A stretch of 64,000 nucleotides of DNA from Prevotella sp. Lineage in GTDB: Bacteria; Bacteroidota; Bacteroidia; Bacteroidales; Bacteroidaceae. Position 1 is the first letter of the stretch. Each line of letters begins with the position of its first letter. Below the pieces are notes generated by a model, which was not told the DNA's origin, searched no databases, and saw nothing but the letters and a program-made list of their open reading frames with translations. The position numbers were made by a program, and so were the translations under genes. Positions 16,358 through 24,439 of this stretch are shown one piece after another. The stretch spans positions 1 through 64,000 of the forward strand of contig JAFTGB010000028.1 of assembly GCA_017458125.1 (NCBI GenBank), in the 5' to 3' direction.

Positions 16358-18424
16358 ATGAGTGAACATAAGAATCCGTTCCTGGAACCCTACGGGACGC
16401 CGCACGACACGGTGCCCTTTAACCGTATACGCTTAGAGGACTTTGAGGAAGCCTTCATGGAGGGCATACGGCGCGACAACGAGCAGATAGAGAAAACCAT
16501 CAACAACCCGGAGAAGCCCACCTTCGACAACACCATCATCAACACCGAGGAGGACGAGGGCTACTACGACCTGCTGAGCCGTGTCAGCACAGTGTTCTTC
16601 AACCTGCTGTCAGCAGAGACCAACGATGAAATGGACGCGCTGGCACAGAAGATGCAGCCCATCCTGACACAGCACTCGAACGACGTGCGGCTGAACCCGC
16701 GACTCTTTGAGCGCATACGTCAGGTGCACCTGCACCACCGGCGGCTGACTGCCGAGGAGAAGCGCCTGCTCGACAACTGCTATGAGGGTTTTGTACGCAG
16801 CGGCGCACTGCTTGACGACGAAGGCAAGGAGCGGCTACGCCAGTTGACGGAGGAAGCCTCCATGCTCTCGCTGCAGTTCTCGCAGAACCTGCTGAAGGAG
16901 AACAAAGCCTTCACGCTCGACATCACCGACGAGGCACAGCTTGACGGGCTGCCCGAGACGGCGCGCGAGGCGGCCGCTTTGACCGCCAAGGAGCAAGGCA
17001 AGCAGGGATGGGTGTTCACCTTAGACATACCCAGCTACTCGCCTTTCATGACCTACTCCACCCAGCGCGAGCTGCGCCGCCAGATGTATATGGCCCGCAA
17101 CACGATGTGTACGCATGACAATGCTGAGAACAATCTCGACATCTGCAAGCGGCTCATCAACCTGCGCCGCGAGATAGCCCAGCTATTAGGCTTCAAGACC
17201 TATGCCGACTACGTGCTGAAACACCGCATGGCATCCAATGCCCGCAACGTCTACCGGCTGCTGGACGACCTCATCGACGCCTACAAGCCCACGGCTTTCA
17301 AAGAAAGAGAGGAGCTGAGGAAACTTGCTTCCAAGCACATTTCACCCAACGAAAAGATGCAACCCTGGGACATTCCCTTCTACTCGCACAAGCTGCAAAT
17401 GAAGAAGTACAACCTGGATGCCGAAATGCTCAGGCCTTACTTTGAATTGTCGCAGGTCATCAAGGGCGTGTTCGGACTGGCCAACCGCCTGTATGGCATC
17501 ACATTCCGCGAGAACAAGGACATCCCTGTCTATCATCCCGACGTCAAAGCGTATGAGGTGTTCGACCGCGACGGCTCCTATTTAGCCGTCTTCTACGCCG
17601 ACTTCCACCCGCGCAAAGGCAAGCAGGGCGGTGCCTGGATGACGGAGTACCAGGGACAGTTCATTGACCGGAAGGGCGAGAACGTACGTCCACATGTGTC
17701 GGTGGTGATGAACCTGACCAAGCCCACCGAGGACAAGCCGGCTCTGCTGACGCTGAGCGAGGTGGAGACATTCCTCCATGAGTTTGGCCATTCGCTGCAT
17801 GGCATGTTCGCCAACACCCGCTTCGAGAGCCTCAGCGGCACCAACGTGTGGTGGGATTTCGTGGAACTGCCGTCGCAGTTCATGGAGAACTACGCCATAG
17901 AAAAGGAGTTCCTGCGCACTTTCGCCTTCCATTACCAGACGGGAGAGCCGCTGCCCGACGAACTGATACGCCGCATCGTCAGGAGTCGCAACTTCATGGC
18001 AGCAACAGCCTGCCTGCGACAGGTCAGCTTCGGACTGCTCGACATGGCTTACTATACGATGCGCGAACCTTTCACCACCGACATCATCCCGTTTGAAAAG
18101 AAGGCATGGCAGAAAGCCATCCTTGGCGAACAGCTGACGGACACGTGCATGACGGTGCAGTTCTCCCACATCATGGCCGGGGGCTATGCTGCCGGCTACT
18201 ACAGCTACAAATGGGCCGAGGTGCTCGACGCCGATGCTTTCAGCGTGTTCAAGCGCCACGGCATTTTCGACGAGAAGACGGCCCAGTCGTTCCGTGACAA
18301 CATACTTAGCAAAGGTGGCACCGAACACCCGATGACGCTCTACAAGCGCTTCAGGGGTGGCGAACCAACCATAGACGCACTATTGAAACGAAATGGTATC
18401 AAACGAGAAACAAAGAAAATTTGA
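16358..18424 (+). CDS. dcp: M3-family zinc metallopeptidase (peptidyl-dipeptidase Dcp-like)
   Basis: A 688-aa thimet-oligopeptidase-fold enzyme. The zinc motif HEFGH spans residues 474-478, within ETFLHEFGHSLHGMF, and the C-terminal substrate-binding block GGYAAGYYSYKWAEVLDAD is typical of the family. There is no signal peptide, so it probably trims peptides in the cytosol. The length fits Dcp. It begins 15 nt after the dehydrogenase stop. The 3' end overlaps the dCMP deaminase gene by 32 nt, so translation of the two is probably coupled. Confidence 0.93.
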   Translation: MSEHKNPFLEPYGTPHDTVPFNRIRLEDFEEAFMEGIRRDNEQIEKTINNPEKPTFDNTIINTEEDEGYYDLLSRVSTVFFNLLSAETNDEMDALAQKMQPILTQHSNDVRLNPRLFERIRQVHLHHRRLTAEEKRLLDNCYEGFVRSGALLDDEGKERLRQLTEEASMLSLQFSQNLLKENKAFTLDITDEAQLDGLPETAREAAALTAKEQGKQGWVFTLDIPSYSPFMTYSTQRELRRQMYMARNTMCTHDNAENNLDICKRLINLRREIAQLLGFKTYADYVLKHRMASNARNVYRLLDDLIDAYKPTAFKEREELRKLASKHISPNEKMQPWDIPFYSHKLQMKKYNLDAEMLRPYFELSQVIKGVFGLANRLYGITFRENKDIPVYHPDVKAYEVFDRDGSYLAVFYADFHPRKGKQGGAWMTEYQGQFIDRKGENVRPHVSVVMNLTKPTEDKPALLTLSEVETFLHEFGHSLHGMFANTRFESLSGTNVWWDFVELPSQFMENYAIEKEFLRTFAFHYQTGEPLPDELIRRIVRSRNFMAATACLRQVSFGLLDMAYYTMREPFTTDIIPFEKKAWQKAILGEQLTDTCMTVQFSHIMAGGYAAGYYSYKWAEVLDADAFSVFKRHGIFDEKTAQSFRDNILSKGGTEHPMTLYKRFRGGEPTIDALLKRNGIKRETKKI

Positions 18425-18818
18425 CCTGCGCTATCTGCAGATGGCCCGCATCTGGGCACAGAACTCCTACTGCCAACGGCGGCAGGTGGGAGCACTGGTG
18501 GTAAAGAACGGCATGATTATCAGCGATGGCTACAACGGTACGCCGAGTGGCTTTGAGAACGTATGCGAGGACGACAACGGCTTGACCAAGCCCTATGTGC
18601 TGCACGCCGAGGCCAACGCCATCACCAAACTGGCACGCAGTTCCAACAACTCCGACGGCTCTACCATCTACATCACGGCATCGCCCTGCATCGAGTGTGC
18701 CAAGCTCATCATCCAAGCCGGCATCCGCCGTGTGGTCTACGGCGAGAAGTACCGGCTGACCGACGGCATCGAGCTCTTAGAGCGGGCCGGAATAGAAGTG
18801 GTTTACCTCGGAGAATAA
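18393..18818 (+). CDS. Deoxycytidylate (dCMP) deaminase, ComEB-like
   Basis: A 141-aa zinc-dependent deaminase that converts dCMP to dUMP for thymidylate synthesis. Zinc ligands are His71 with the proton-shuttling Glu73 in HAEANAI, and Cys99 and Cys102 in SPCIEC. DGYNGTPSGFENVCED is the typical nucleotide-binding stretch. The size matches bacterial dCMP deaminases. It overlaps the end of the M3 peptidase gene by 32 nt. It is followed by an 8-bp tandem repeat array and then the S41 protease gene. Confidence 0.93.
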   Translation: MVSNEKQRKFDLRYLQMARIWAQNSYCQRRQVGALVVKNGMIISDGYNGTPSGFENVCEDDNGLTKPYVLHAEANAITKLARSSNNSDGSTIYITASPCIECAKLIIQAGIRRVVYGEKYRLTDGIELLERAGIEVVYLGE

Positions 18819-18820
18819 CG

Positions 18821-18892
18821 GAATACCGTCATCCCGAAATACCGGAATACCGAAATACCGGAATCCCGAAATACCGGAATCCCGGAATACCG
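18821..18892. repeat. 8-bp tandem repeat array, nine units of RAATACCG type
   Basis: Units in order: GAATACCG, TCATCCCG, AAATACCG, GAATACCG, AAATACCG, GAATCCCG, AAATACCG, GAATCCCG, GAATACCG. The array starts 3 nt after the dCMP deaminase stop and fills nearly the whole gap to the S41 protease gene. Its unit is 8 bp, whereas the other spacer tracts here have 7-bp units. Confidence 0.85.
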
Positions 18893-18915
18893 AAAAAAAT
18901 AAAAAGAAAACAACA

Positions 18916-20571
18916 ATGCCAAACAAAAAGAACAACCGTTTCACGCCTCTGCTGATGGCCATCTGTGTCGTGGTGGGCATCCTGATTGGCACGTTCTATG
19001 CCAACCACTTCTCGGGCAACCGGCTGAACATCATCAACTCCAGCAGCAACAAGCTGAACAACCTGCTGCACCTCGTTGACGCCAAATATGTGGACACCGT
19101 CAATGTGAACGACCTTGTCGAGAAAGCCATCCCCCAGATACTGGCCGAGCTGGACCCCCACTCTGTCTACATCGCCGCCAAGGACGTCCAGATGGCTAAC
19201 GACGACCTGCGGGGCTCGTTCTCTGGCGTGGGCATCGAATTCACCATCCGCCATGACACGCTACACGTTCAGCAGGTCATCCACAACGGCCCGGCCGAGC
19301 GTGCCGGACTCATTGCGGGCGACAAGATTGTCATGGTGGACGGCAAGCCTTTCACCGGCAAGACGCTCACCAACGAGGAAGCCATGCACCGGCTGAAAGG
19401 TCCGAAGGACACCAAGGTCAAGTTGGGCATCGTGCGTTTTGGCGAGAAGAAAATCAGGGACTTTGTGGTGACCCGTGGCGAAATTCCCACCAAGAGCGTC
19501 ACGGCTGCCTACATGCTGGACAGCAAGACGGGCTACATACGCATCAAGAACTTCGGCGAGAACACCTACCCGGAACTGCTTATCGCACTGGCTAAGCTGT
19601 CGCAGCAGGGTTTCCGCAACCTCACCATCGACCTGCGCGGCAACACTGGCGGCTACTTGCAGTCGGCCGTTCAGATAGCCAACGAGTTTCTGCCTAAGGG
19701 CAGACTCATCGTCTATACCCAGGGGCGCAAGTCACCACGCCAGGACTACCGCAGCGACGGCCGCGGCTCCTACCAGAAGATTCCGCTCGTCGTGCTCATC
19801 GACGAAGGGTCGGCTTCAGCGTCGGAAATCCTGGCCGGAGCCATTCAGGACAACGACCGCGGCACCATCATCGGGCGTCGCTCCTTCGGCAAGGGTCTGG
19901 TACAGGAGCCCATGGCCTTCAACGACCAGTCGGTGATACGCCTGACCATTGCCCGCTACTACTCGCCCTCCGGACGCTGCATTCAGAAGCCCTACACCTC
20001 CGGCGACAATAAGAACTACGAGGAAGACCTGCTGACACGCTACGAACACGGCGAGTTCTTCTCGCAGGACAGCATCAAGCACGAGGGCCCCGCCTACAAG
20101 ACCAGCATCGGTCGCCCTGTCTACGGCGGTGGCGGCATTACGCCAGACATCTTTGTCGCCGAAGACACTACCGACGTCACCTCCTACTACAAGCAAGCCT
20201 CGGTCAGCGGACTGATTATCCAGTTTGCCTTTGACTATACGGACAACAACCGCCAGAAGCTGAGCCAGTACAACAGCATGGAGGAGCTGTCTAAGTATCT
20301 GACGAAACAGAACATCGTGGACAAGTTTGCCACCTATGCCGAACAAAAGGGTCTCAAGCGCCGCAACCTGATGATTCAGAAGTCGCACAAGCTGCTGGAG
20401 CGCTACGTCAGCAGCCGCATCATCTACAACATGATGAGCGAGGAGGCCTGGATGAAGTATCTGAACAGCGACGATCCCACCATAGGCGAAACCCTCAAGA
20501 CGTTCAACGAGGAGAAGGCCTTCCCCGCCGCACCCGCCAAAAAAGAAGAGAAGACAAAGACTGCTGCCTGA
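18916..20571 (+). CDS. S41-family C-terminal processing peptidase with PDZ domain
   Basis: A 551-aa serine protease of the Ctp/tail-specific type. A membrane segment at about residues 11-27 anchors or exports it. A PDZ domain lies at about 85-165 (VIHNGPAERAGLIAGDKIV). The catalytic dyad is Ser301 in DEGSASASEILAGA and Lys326 in RRSFGKGLVQ. DLRGNTGGYLQSAV is a further family block. Such enzymes trim or degrade periplasmic proteins from their C-termini. The ATG follows a short A-rich leader. The next gene begins on the base after its stop codon, implying co-translation. Confidence 0.93.
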   Translation: MPNKKNNRFTPLLMAICVVVGILIGTFYANHFSGNRLNIINSSSNKLNNLLHLVDAKYVDTVNVNDLVEKAIPQILAELDPHSVYIAAKDVQMANDDLRGSFSGVGIEFTIRHDTLHVQQVIHNGPAERAGLIAGDKIVMVDGKPFTGKTLTNEEAMHRLKGPKDTKVKLGIVRFGEKKIRDFVVTRGEIPTKSVTAAYMLDSKTGYIRIKNFGENTYPELLIALAKLSQQGFRNLTIDLRGNTGGYLQSAVQIANEFLPKGRLIVYTQGRKSPRQDYRSDGRGSYQKIPLVVLIDEGSASASEILAGAIQDNDRGTIIGRRSFGKGLVQEPMAFNDQSVIRLTIARYYSPSGRCIQKPYTSGDNKNYEEDLLTRYEHGEFFSQDSIKHEGPAYKTSIGRPVYGGGGITPDIFVAEDTTDVTSYYKQASVSGLIIQFAFDYTDNNRQKLSQYNSMEELSKYLTKQNIVDKFATYAEQKGLKRRNLMIQKSHKLLERYVSSRIIYNMMSEEAWMKYLNSDDPTIGETLKTFNEEKAFPAAPAKKEEKTKTAA

Positions 20572-21066
20572 ATGACCAAGGAAGAACTGCGCCGCCACAT
20601 CAGGAGCCTGCACCCGATGGTCAAGCTCCAGCAGCACCCCCGCATAGCGGCAGCACAGACGGTAATGCTCTACTGTGCTCTGCCTGACGAGGTGCAGACG
20701 CTGCCACTCATCAGCCGTCTGGCCAGCGAAGGCAAGACGGTGCTGCTGCCGCGCGTGACCAGCGACACGCAGATGGAGCTGCGCCGCTATACGGGAAAGG
20801 GCGACCTTGAGCAGGGAGCCTTCGGCATAATGGAACCCACGGGACCGCTCTTCGACGACTATGCCCACATCGACGTGGCCGTTGTTCCGGGCGTGGCTTT
20901 CGACCGCCAGGGGCACCGCTTAGGGCGAGGCAAGGGTTACTACGACCGTTTCTTCGCGCGCGTTCCTTTATATATATATAAGATAGGGGTTTGCTTTCCC
21001 TTCCAGATAGTCGACACGCTGCCCACCGATGCCCACGACATCGCGGTGGACAGCGTCATCTTCTGA
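20572..21066 (+). CDS. 5-formyltetrahydrofolate cyclo-ligase
   Basis: A 164-aa enzyme that converts 5-formyl-THF to 5,10-methenyl-THF using ATP. The phosphate-binding loop LGRGKGYYDRF and the VPGVAFD segment identify the family. It is slightly shorter than the usual 180-200 aa, with a compact N-terminus beginning MTKEELRRHIRSLHPM. It directly abuts the S41 protease gene. An AT-dinucleotide run in the codons for VPLYIYKIG is a local simple repeat. It ends 5 nt before the convergent DUF721 gene. Confidence 0.9.
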   Translation: MTKEELRRHIRSLHPMVKLQQHPRIAAAQTVMLYCALPDEVQTLPLISRLASEGKTVLLPRVTSDTQMELRRYTGKGDLEQGAFGIMEPTGPLFDDYAHIDVAVVPGVAFDRQGHRLGRGKGYYDRFFARVPLYIYKIGVCFPFQIVDTLPTDAHDIAVDSVIF

Positions 21067-21071
21067 ACAAC

Positions 21072-21362
21072 CTATCCGAAACGGATGTCCGTAATGACCT
21101 GAGCGTCCACCGCCTCATTCAGCTGTTGCACCAGCTCTTGCCGCCTCATGCTCAAGTCGGCCCGCAATGCCGGGTTCGACAGTCGCACATACAGCGTCTG
21201 GTTGTAGATGTAGCTATTCAGCGTGTAGCGGGCGACGACCTCGCCAGTCACCTCCGGCCACGCCTCCACCAGCCGCTTCTGCAGCAGCGGTGTCTCCAGT
21301 CCCTGTTCACGCATCAAGCGCAGGATGAGGTCCTTTACTGGTTGTACGTCGCGTTTGAACAC
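21072..21362 (-). CDS. DUF721 (DciA-like) protein
   Basis: A 96-aa protein with the DUF721 signature: an N-terminal helix (MFKRDVQPVKDLILRLMREQ), then VEAWPEVTGEVVARYT and the strand-rich LYVRLSNPALRADLSMRRQELVQ. DUF721 proteins include DciA, the helicase loader/operator of many bacteria lacking DnaC. It is transcribed with recF 47 nt upstream, which supports a replication or repair role. The size is typical for Bacteroidota. It is not formally separable from other DUF721 members. Confidence 0.85.
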   Translation of the reverse strand: MFKRDVQPVKDLILRLMREQGLETPLLQKRLVEAWPEVTGEVVARYTLNSYIYNQTLYVRLSNPALRADLSMRRQELVQQLNEAVDAQVITDIRFG

Positions 21363-21371
21363 CTTTGTTTA

Positions 21372-21406
21372 TGTACTATTTGACTATATACGATGTACTA
21401 TTTGAC
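21372..21406. repeat. Heptamer tract (5 units)
   Basis: TGTACTA, TTTGACT, ATATACG, ATGTACT and ATTTGAC occupy the gap between recF and the DUF721 gene. Confidence 0.5.
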
Positions 21407-21409
21407 ATC

Positions 21410-22519
21410 TTATTCTTTTATTTCGCCGTCTTCCACATGGAATATCTTGTAGTCCATGGTGCTGTTGCTCAGTATCTGGTCCAGATGGTCGCGGTTGGTG
21501 TCCGTTATAAATATCTGGCCGAAACTGTCGCCTGACACCAAGCGCACGATCTGCTCCACGCGGCCGGCGTCCAGTTTGTCGAAGATGTCATCCAGCAGCA
21601 GCAGCGGCGTGGTCTGCGACGACGTGCGCTTCAGGAAGTCAAACTGCGCCAGCTTCAGGCTCATCACGTAGGTCTTGTTCTGTCCCTGCGAACCCTCGCG
21701 CCGCATCTGGTGCCCGCCTAAGGTAAACTCCAGGTCGTCACGGTGCACGCCGTGCAGCGAGTAGCCCACGGCACGGTCTTTCGCCCTATCGCGCTGTATA
21801 ACGTCCAACAGCGGTCCACGCTGGCAGTGCGACACGTAGTTCAGCCCCACCTGCTCATGGTCTTGCGAGATGCGGCGGTAGTAGTCCTGGAAGACGGGCA
21901 CCAGTTCCTCCACAAAAGCATTCCTGCTCCTGTAGACGGCCTCGCCCTCCACGGCCATCTGCTCCTCCCATATCTGCATCAGTGCCGCGTCGGGCTCCCG
22001 GTCTTCCATCTTCAGCAGCGTGTTGCGCTGCTGCAACGCGTTGTTGTAACGCCCCAAGTGAACCATGTACTGACGGTCATACTGCGAGATGACCATGTCC
22101 ATCAGTCGCCGCCGCTCCTCACTGCCACCGTCGATGAGCAGCGAGTCGGCAGGCGACACCACCACCAAGGGTATCAGCCCGATGTGCTCCGACAGCCGCT
22201 TGTACTCCTTCTTGTTGCGCTTGAAGTGCTTCTTCTGCCCCCGCTTGATACCGCAGGAGATGAGCAGCGCAGCGTCGTCGCCGTTGTCCGGCTCCTCGTA
22301 CACTCCCTCCACCAGGCAGAACGGCTCGTCGTGCCTTATCACCTGCGAGTCAATGGGATTAGAAGCCGAACGGCAGAACGACAGGTAATAGATGGCATCC
22401 AGCACATTCGTCTTCCCCACTCCGTTCCGGCCTATCAGGCAATTCATCTTCGGCGACAAGTCCAACGTTGCCTCCCGAATATTCTTGTAATTGAGTATCG
22501 TCAGCCTCCTGAGTATCAT
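21410..22519 (-). CDS. recF: DNA replication/repair protein RecF
   Basis: A 369-aa SMC-like ATPase that helps load RecA at gapped DNA. Walker A is GRNGVGKT (residues 30-37), the ABC signature-like region is RREGSQGQNKTYVMSLKLAQ, and Walker B is PLLLLDDIFDKLD. The start is set at the ATG giving MILRRLTILNYKNI; an upstream in-frame ATG lies before the promoter box at 22528-22535 and is unlikely. The leader is then only about 8 nt. It is followed by the DUF721 gene in the same direction. Confidence 0.95.
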   Translation of the reverse strand: MILRRLTILNYKNIREATLDLSPKMNCLIGRNGVGKTNVLDAIYYLSFCRSASNPIDSQVIRHDEPFCLVEGVYEEPDNGDDAALLISCGIKRGQKKHFKRNKKEYKRLSEHIGLIPLVVVSPADSLLIDGGSEERRRLMDMVISQYDRQYMVHLGRYNNALQQRNTLLKMEDREPDAALMQIWEEQMAVEGEAVYRSRNAFVEELVPVFQDYYRRISQDHEQVGLNYVSHCQRGPLLDVIQRDRAKDRAVGYSLHGVHRDDLEFTLGGHQMRREGSQGQNKTYVMSLKLAQFDFLKRTSSQTTPLLLLDDIFDKLDAGRVEQIVRLVSGDSFGQIFITDTNRDHLDQILSNSTMDYKIFHVEDGEIKE

Positions 22520-22527
22520 TTCGTATG

Positions 22528-22535
22528 CAAAGGTA
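22528..22535 (-). promoter_or_regulatory. -7 box of recF, TACCTTTG (minus strand)
   Basis: TACCTTTG on the minus strand ends 8 nt before the recF ATG at 22519, leaving little or no leader. It is divergent from the promoter of the TPR gene. Confidence 0.7.
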
Positions 22536-22576
22536 CAAAAATTCATTAAAAACAAAAAAATCTTTAATCTTTATAG

Positions 22577-22584
22577 TACGTTTG
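22577..22584 (+). promoter_or_regulatory. -7 box, TACGTTTG
   Basis: TACGTTTG fits TAnnTTTG and lies 41 nt upstream of the TPR-protein ATG. Confidence 0.6.
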
Positions 22585-22625
22585 CACGCGATTTGTGTAT
22601 AGACAACTCAATAAAAAACAGAATA

Positions 22626-23279
22626 ATGGCAAACAAAACACAACAGCAGGCTGCCGCTCAAGAGCAGCAGGTCTCCAAGACCGAGGCTTTCTTCGAGAAA
22701 TACAAGAAAGCCGTCATCATTGCAGTGGTTGCTATCATAGCAGTCGTTGTATGCGCAATCCTTCTGAACAACTATTACTTCCAGCCCCGTCAGCAGGAAG
22801 CCAGCACCGAACTGGCCAAGGCACAGGAAATGTTTGGCAACGAGCAGTTTGACAAGGCACTTCCCGCATTCCAGAAGGTGGCCGACGACTACAGCTCTAC
22901 CGATGCCGCCAATCTGGCACAGCTCTACATCGGACTCTGCCAGGCCAAGCTGGGCAAGTGGCAGGAGGCTGTCAACGCCCTGGAAAGCTTCAGCACGCGC
23001 GACGACCAGATGATCAGCCCCGCCGCTGAGGGTGCTCTGGGCAATGCCTACGCTAATCTCAACCAGCTCGACAAGGCCGTGGAGCACCTGAAGAAGGCTG
23101 CCAAGATGGCCGACAACAACTCCCTCTCGCCCACGTTCCTCATCCAGGCCGGCCAGATTCTCGAAAGCCAGGGCAAGAAAGCTGATGCACTGAAACTGTA
23201 TCAGGAGATTAAGGAGAAATACTTCAACTCCATGCAGTACCAGACCATCGACACCTACATCGAGCGCGTCTCCGAGTAA
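22626..23279 (+). CDS. Tetratricopeptide-repeat protein with one N-terminal membrane segment
   Basis: A 217-aa protein. A Gln/Ala-rich cytoplasmic tip is followed by a membrane segment at residues about 29-50 (AVIIAVVAIIAVVVCAILL), then three or four TPR-like repeats, with the rest probably in the periplasm. The layout recalls YfgM-type ancillary SecYEG/BAM proteins (one TM plus TPRs), though this is inferred from architecture only. It is followed 12 nt later by ribH, an arrangement common in Bacteroidota. The start ATG is chosen because upstream in-frame codons precede the promoter. Confidence 0.85.
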   Translation: MANKTQQQAAAQEQQVSKTEAFFEKYKKAVIIAVVAIIAVVVCAILLNNYYFQPRQQEASTELAKAQEMFGNEQFDKALPAFQKVADDYSSTDAANLAQLYIGLCQAKLGKWQEAVNALESFSTRDDQMISPAAEGALGNAYANLNQLDKAVEHLKKAAKMADNNSLSPTFLIQAGQILESQGKKADALKLYQEIKEKYFNSMQYQTIDTYIERVSE

Positions 23280-23291
23280 ACCTTGACTGCT

Positions 23292-23762
23292 ATGGCTACC
23301 AAAAACCTGTCAGAATACAACGTAGACAAAGTACCCGACGCGTCGAACATGATCTTCGGCATCGTCGTGGCCGAGTGGAACCCAGAGATAACGGGAGCAC
23401 TGCTTGAGGGCTGCACGTCGACACTTGAGCGTCACGGCGCACTGCCCGAGAACATCCATGTAAAGACCGTTCCCGGCAGTTTTGAACTCGTCTACGGCGC
23501 CCACCAGATGACACTCAATGGCGGCTACGACGCCGTCATCATCCTTGGCTCCGTCATCCGTGGCGAGACACCACACTTCGACTACATCTGCCAGGGCGTC
23601 ACCGCAGGCATAGCCCGCCTCAACGCCACAAGCCCCGTCCCCGTGGTCTTCGGACTGCTGACCACCGACAACCTCCAGCAGGCGCAAGACCGCTCCGGAG
23701 GCCGGCTCGGCAACAAAGGCGACGAGTGCGCCGTGGTAGCCATCAAGATGGCCAAGTTCTAA
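23292..23762 (+). CDS. ribH: 6,7-dimethyl-8-ribityllumazine synthase
   Basis: A 156-aa enzyme of riboflavin synthesis that condenses 5-amino-6-ribitylaminouracil with dihydroxybutanone phosphate; it forms icosahedral or pentameric assemblies. Family blocks: [16 protein letters not shown] near the N-terminus, [12 protein letters not shown], the phosphate-binding [18 protein letters not shown], and [12 protein letters not shown] use the ATG at 23292 rather than an in-frame TTG nine bases upstream. It is probably co-transcribed with the TPR gene and followed by a strong intrinsic terminator. Confidence 0.96.
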   Translation: MATKNLSEYNVDKVPDASNMIFGIVVAEWNPEITGALLEGCTSTLERHGALPENIHVKTVPGSFELVYGAHQMTLNGGYDAVIILGSVIRGETPHFDYICQGVTAGIARLNATSPVPVVFGLLTTDNLQQAQDRSGGRLGNKGDECAVVAIKMAKF

Positions 23763-23770
23763 GCCAACAC

Positions 23771-23816
23771 CAATCGGGCGCCCGCCAGTTGACGGGCGCC
23801 CGATTGATGTTTTTTC
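23771..23816 (+). terminator. Rho-independent terminator after ribH
   Basis: A 16-bp GC-rich stem (CAATCGGGCGCCCG paired with CGGGCGCCCGATTG, one mismatch near the loop), a 4-nt loop and a T-rich tail, starting 8 nt after the ribH stop codon. Confidence 0.9.
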
Positions 23817-23861
23817 ACCAAAAGATTTCCCCTCGATAAGTTACTGATTTCCAACGCCGTG

Positions 23862-23968
23862 GAATTTCATGCCCCGCGGCACTGAATTTTATGCCCCGCG
23901 GCACCAAAAAGTATCAGCCGTTTTGGTAAATCGGATAATCAAATTTGGAGCCGCGAGGCATCAAATTC
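23862..23968. repeat. Two direct and one inverted copy of a 21-22-bp GAATTT..GCCCCGCGGCAC unit
   Basis: Copies at 23862-23882 and 23884-23904 are nearly identical and 22 bp apart. An inverted copy at 23947-23968 matches the second at 19 of 22 positions. The 312-bp gap between ribH and the antitoxin-like gene otherwise holds the ribH terminator and nothing else I can support. Confidence 0.6.
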
Positions 23969-24074
23969 GCCACCATCGCTGATGCTTTTTACCATCGCCG
24001 CCCATATTATTCCATCGTGCCGCTGATCATATCAGTAATTTCCGCCTGCTTAGTATATGCAACATCATACATTA

Positions 24075-24329
24075 TTACAACGAGTTAAGCCATTTTTCCA
24101 TTTCTTCTTTATCAGAGAAACGAGTGTACTCCCCTCTTTCATACTGCTGCTTTGATTCATCAATGCGCCTGAAGAACTCATCCTTGCTCATCAGTGTAGG
24201 GTCGTTCTTCTCCTTCACCAGCTTCTTGGCATAACGGGTAAGGCGCTTCATCAGCGGTTCGCTGTCAGCTATGGCGCCAATGCTCTGCCATAGTTCGGTA
24301 TTCATTGCGTTCAACTGTACTGCTGTCAT
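24075..24329 (-). CDS. Antitoxin-like small protein, 84 aa
   Basis: A small acidic/basic, helix-rich protein: MTAVQLNAMNTELWQSIGAI followed by a Lys-rich helix and a C-terminal region EEMEKWLNSL. The pattern (short N-terminal strand, two helices, a DEFFRRIDESKQQYERGEY-like middle) resembles Bacteroidota proteins annotated as type II antitoxin-like, which normally precede a RelE/ParE toxin. No toxin follows here; instead a Fic gene diverges from it 110 nt away. It could be an orphan antitoxin, a remnant of a lost pair, or a Fic regulator. An internal ATG (MNTELWQ) is an alternative start. No clear -7 box precedes it. Confidence 0.55.
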   Translation of the reverse strand: MTAVQLNAMNTELWQSIGAIADSEPLMKRLTRYAKKLVKEKNDPTLMSKDEFFRRIDESKQQYERGEYTRFSDKEEMEKWLNSL

Positions 24330-24426
24330 AACATCTCATTTCATTTGAATTGATTGCAAAATCAAGCATATTTCCCGAAATAACAAAATCAAAACAGAAA
24401 GTTTTGGCCATTTAAGGATTATTGCT

Positions 24427-24434
24427 TACTTTTG
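24427..24434 (+). promoter_or_regulatory. -7 box, TACTTTTG, 5 nt before the Fic ATG
   Basis: TACTTTTG ends just 5 nt before the ATG at 24440, implying a leaderless transcript if this box is used. Confidence 0.55.
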
Positions 24435-24439
24435 CATCG

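Noticed and set aside
18821-18892. CRISPR-like array
   Set aside because: Units are 8 bp with no spacers and no cas genes nearby; it is a simple tandem array.
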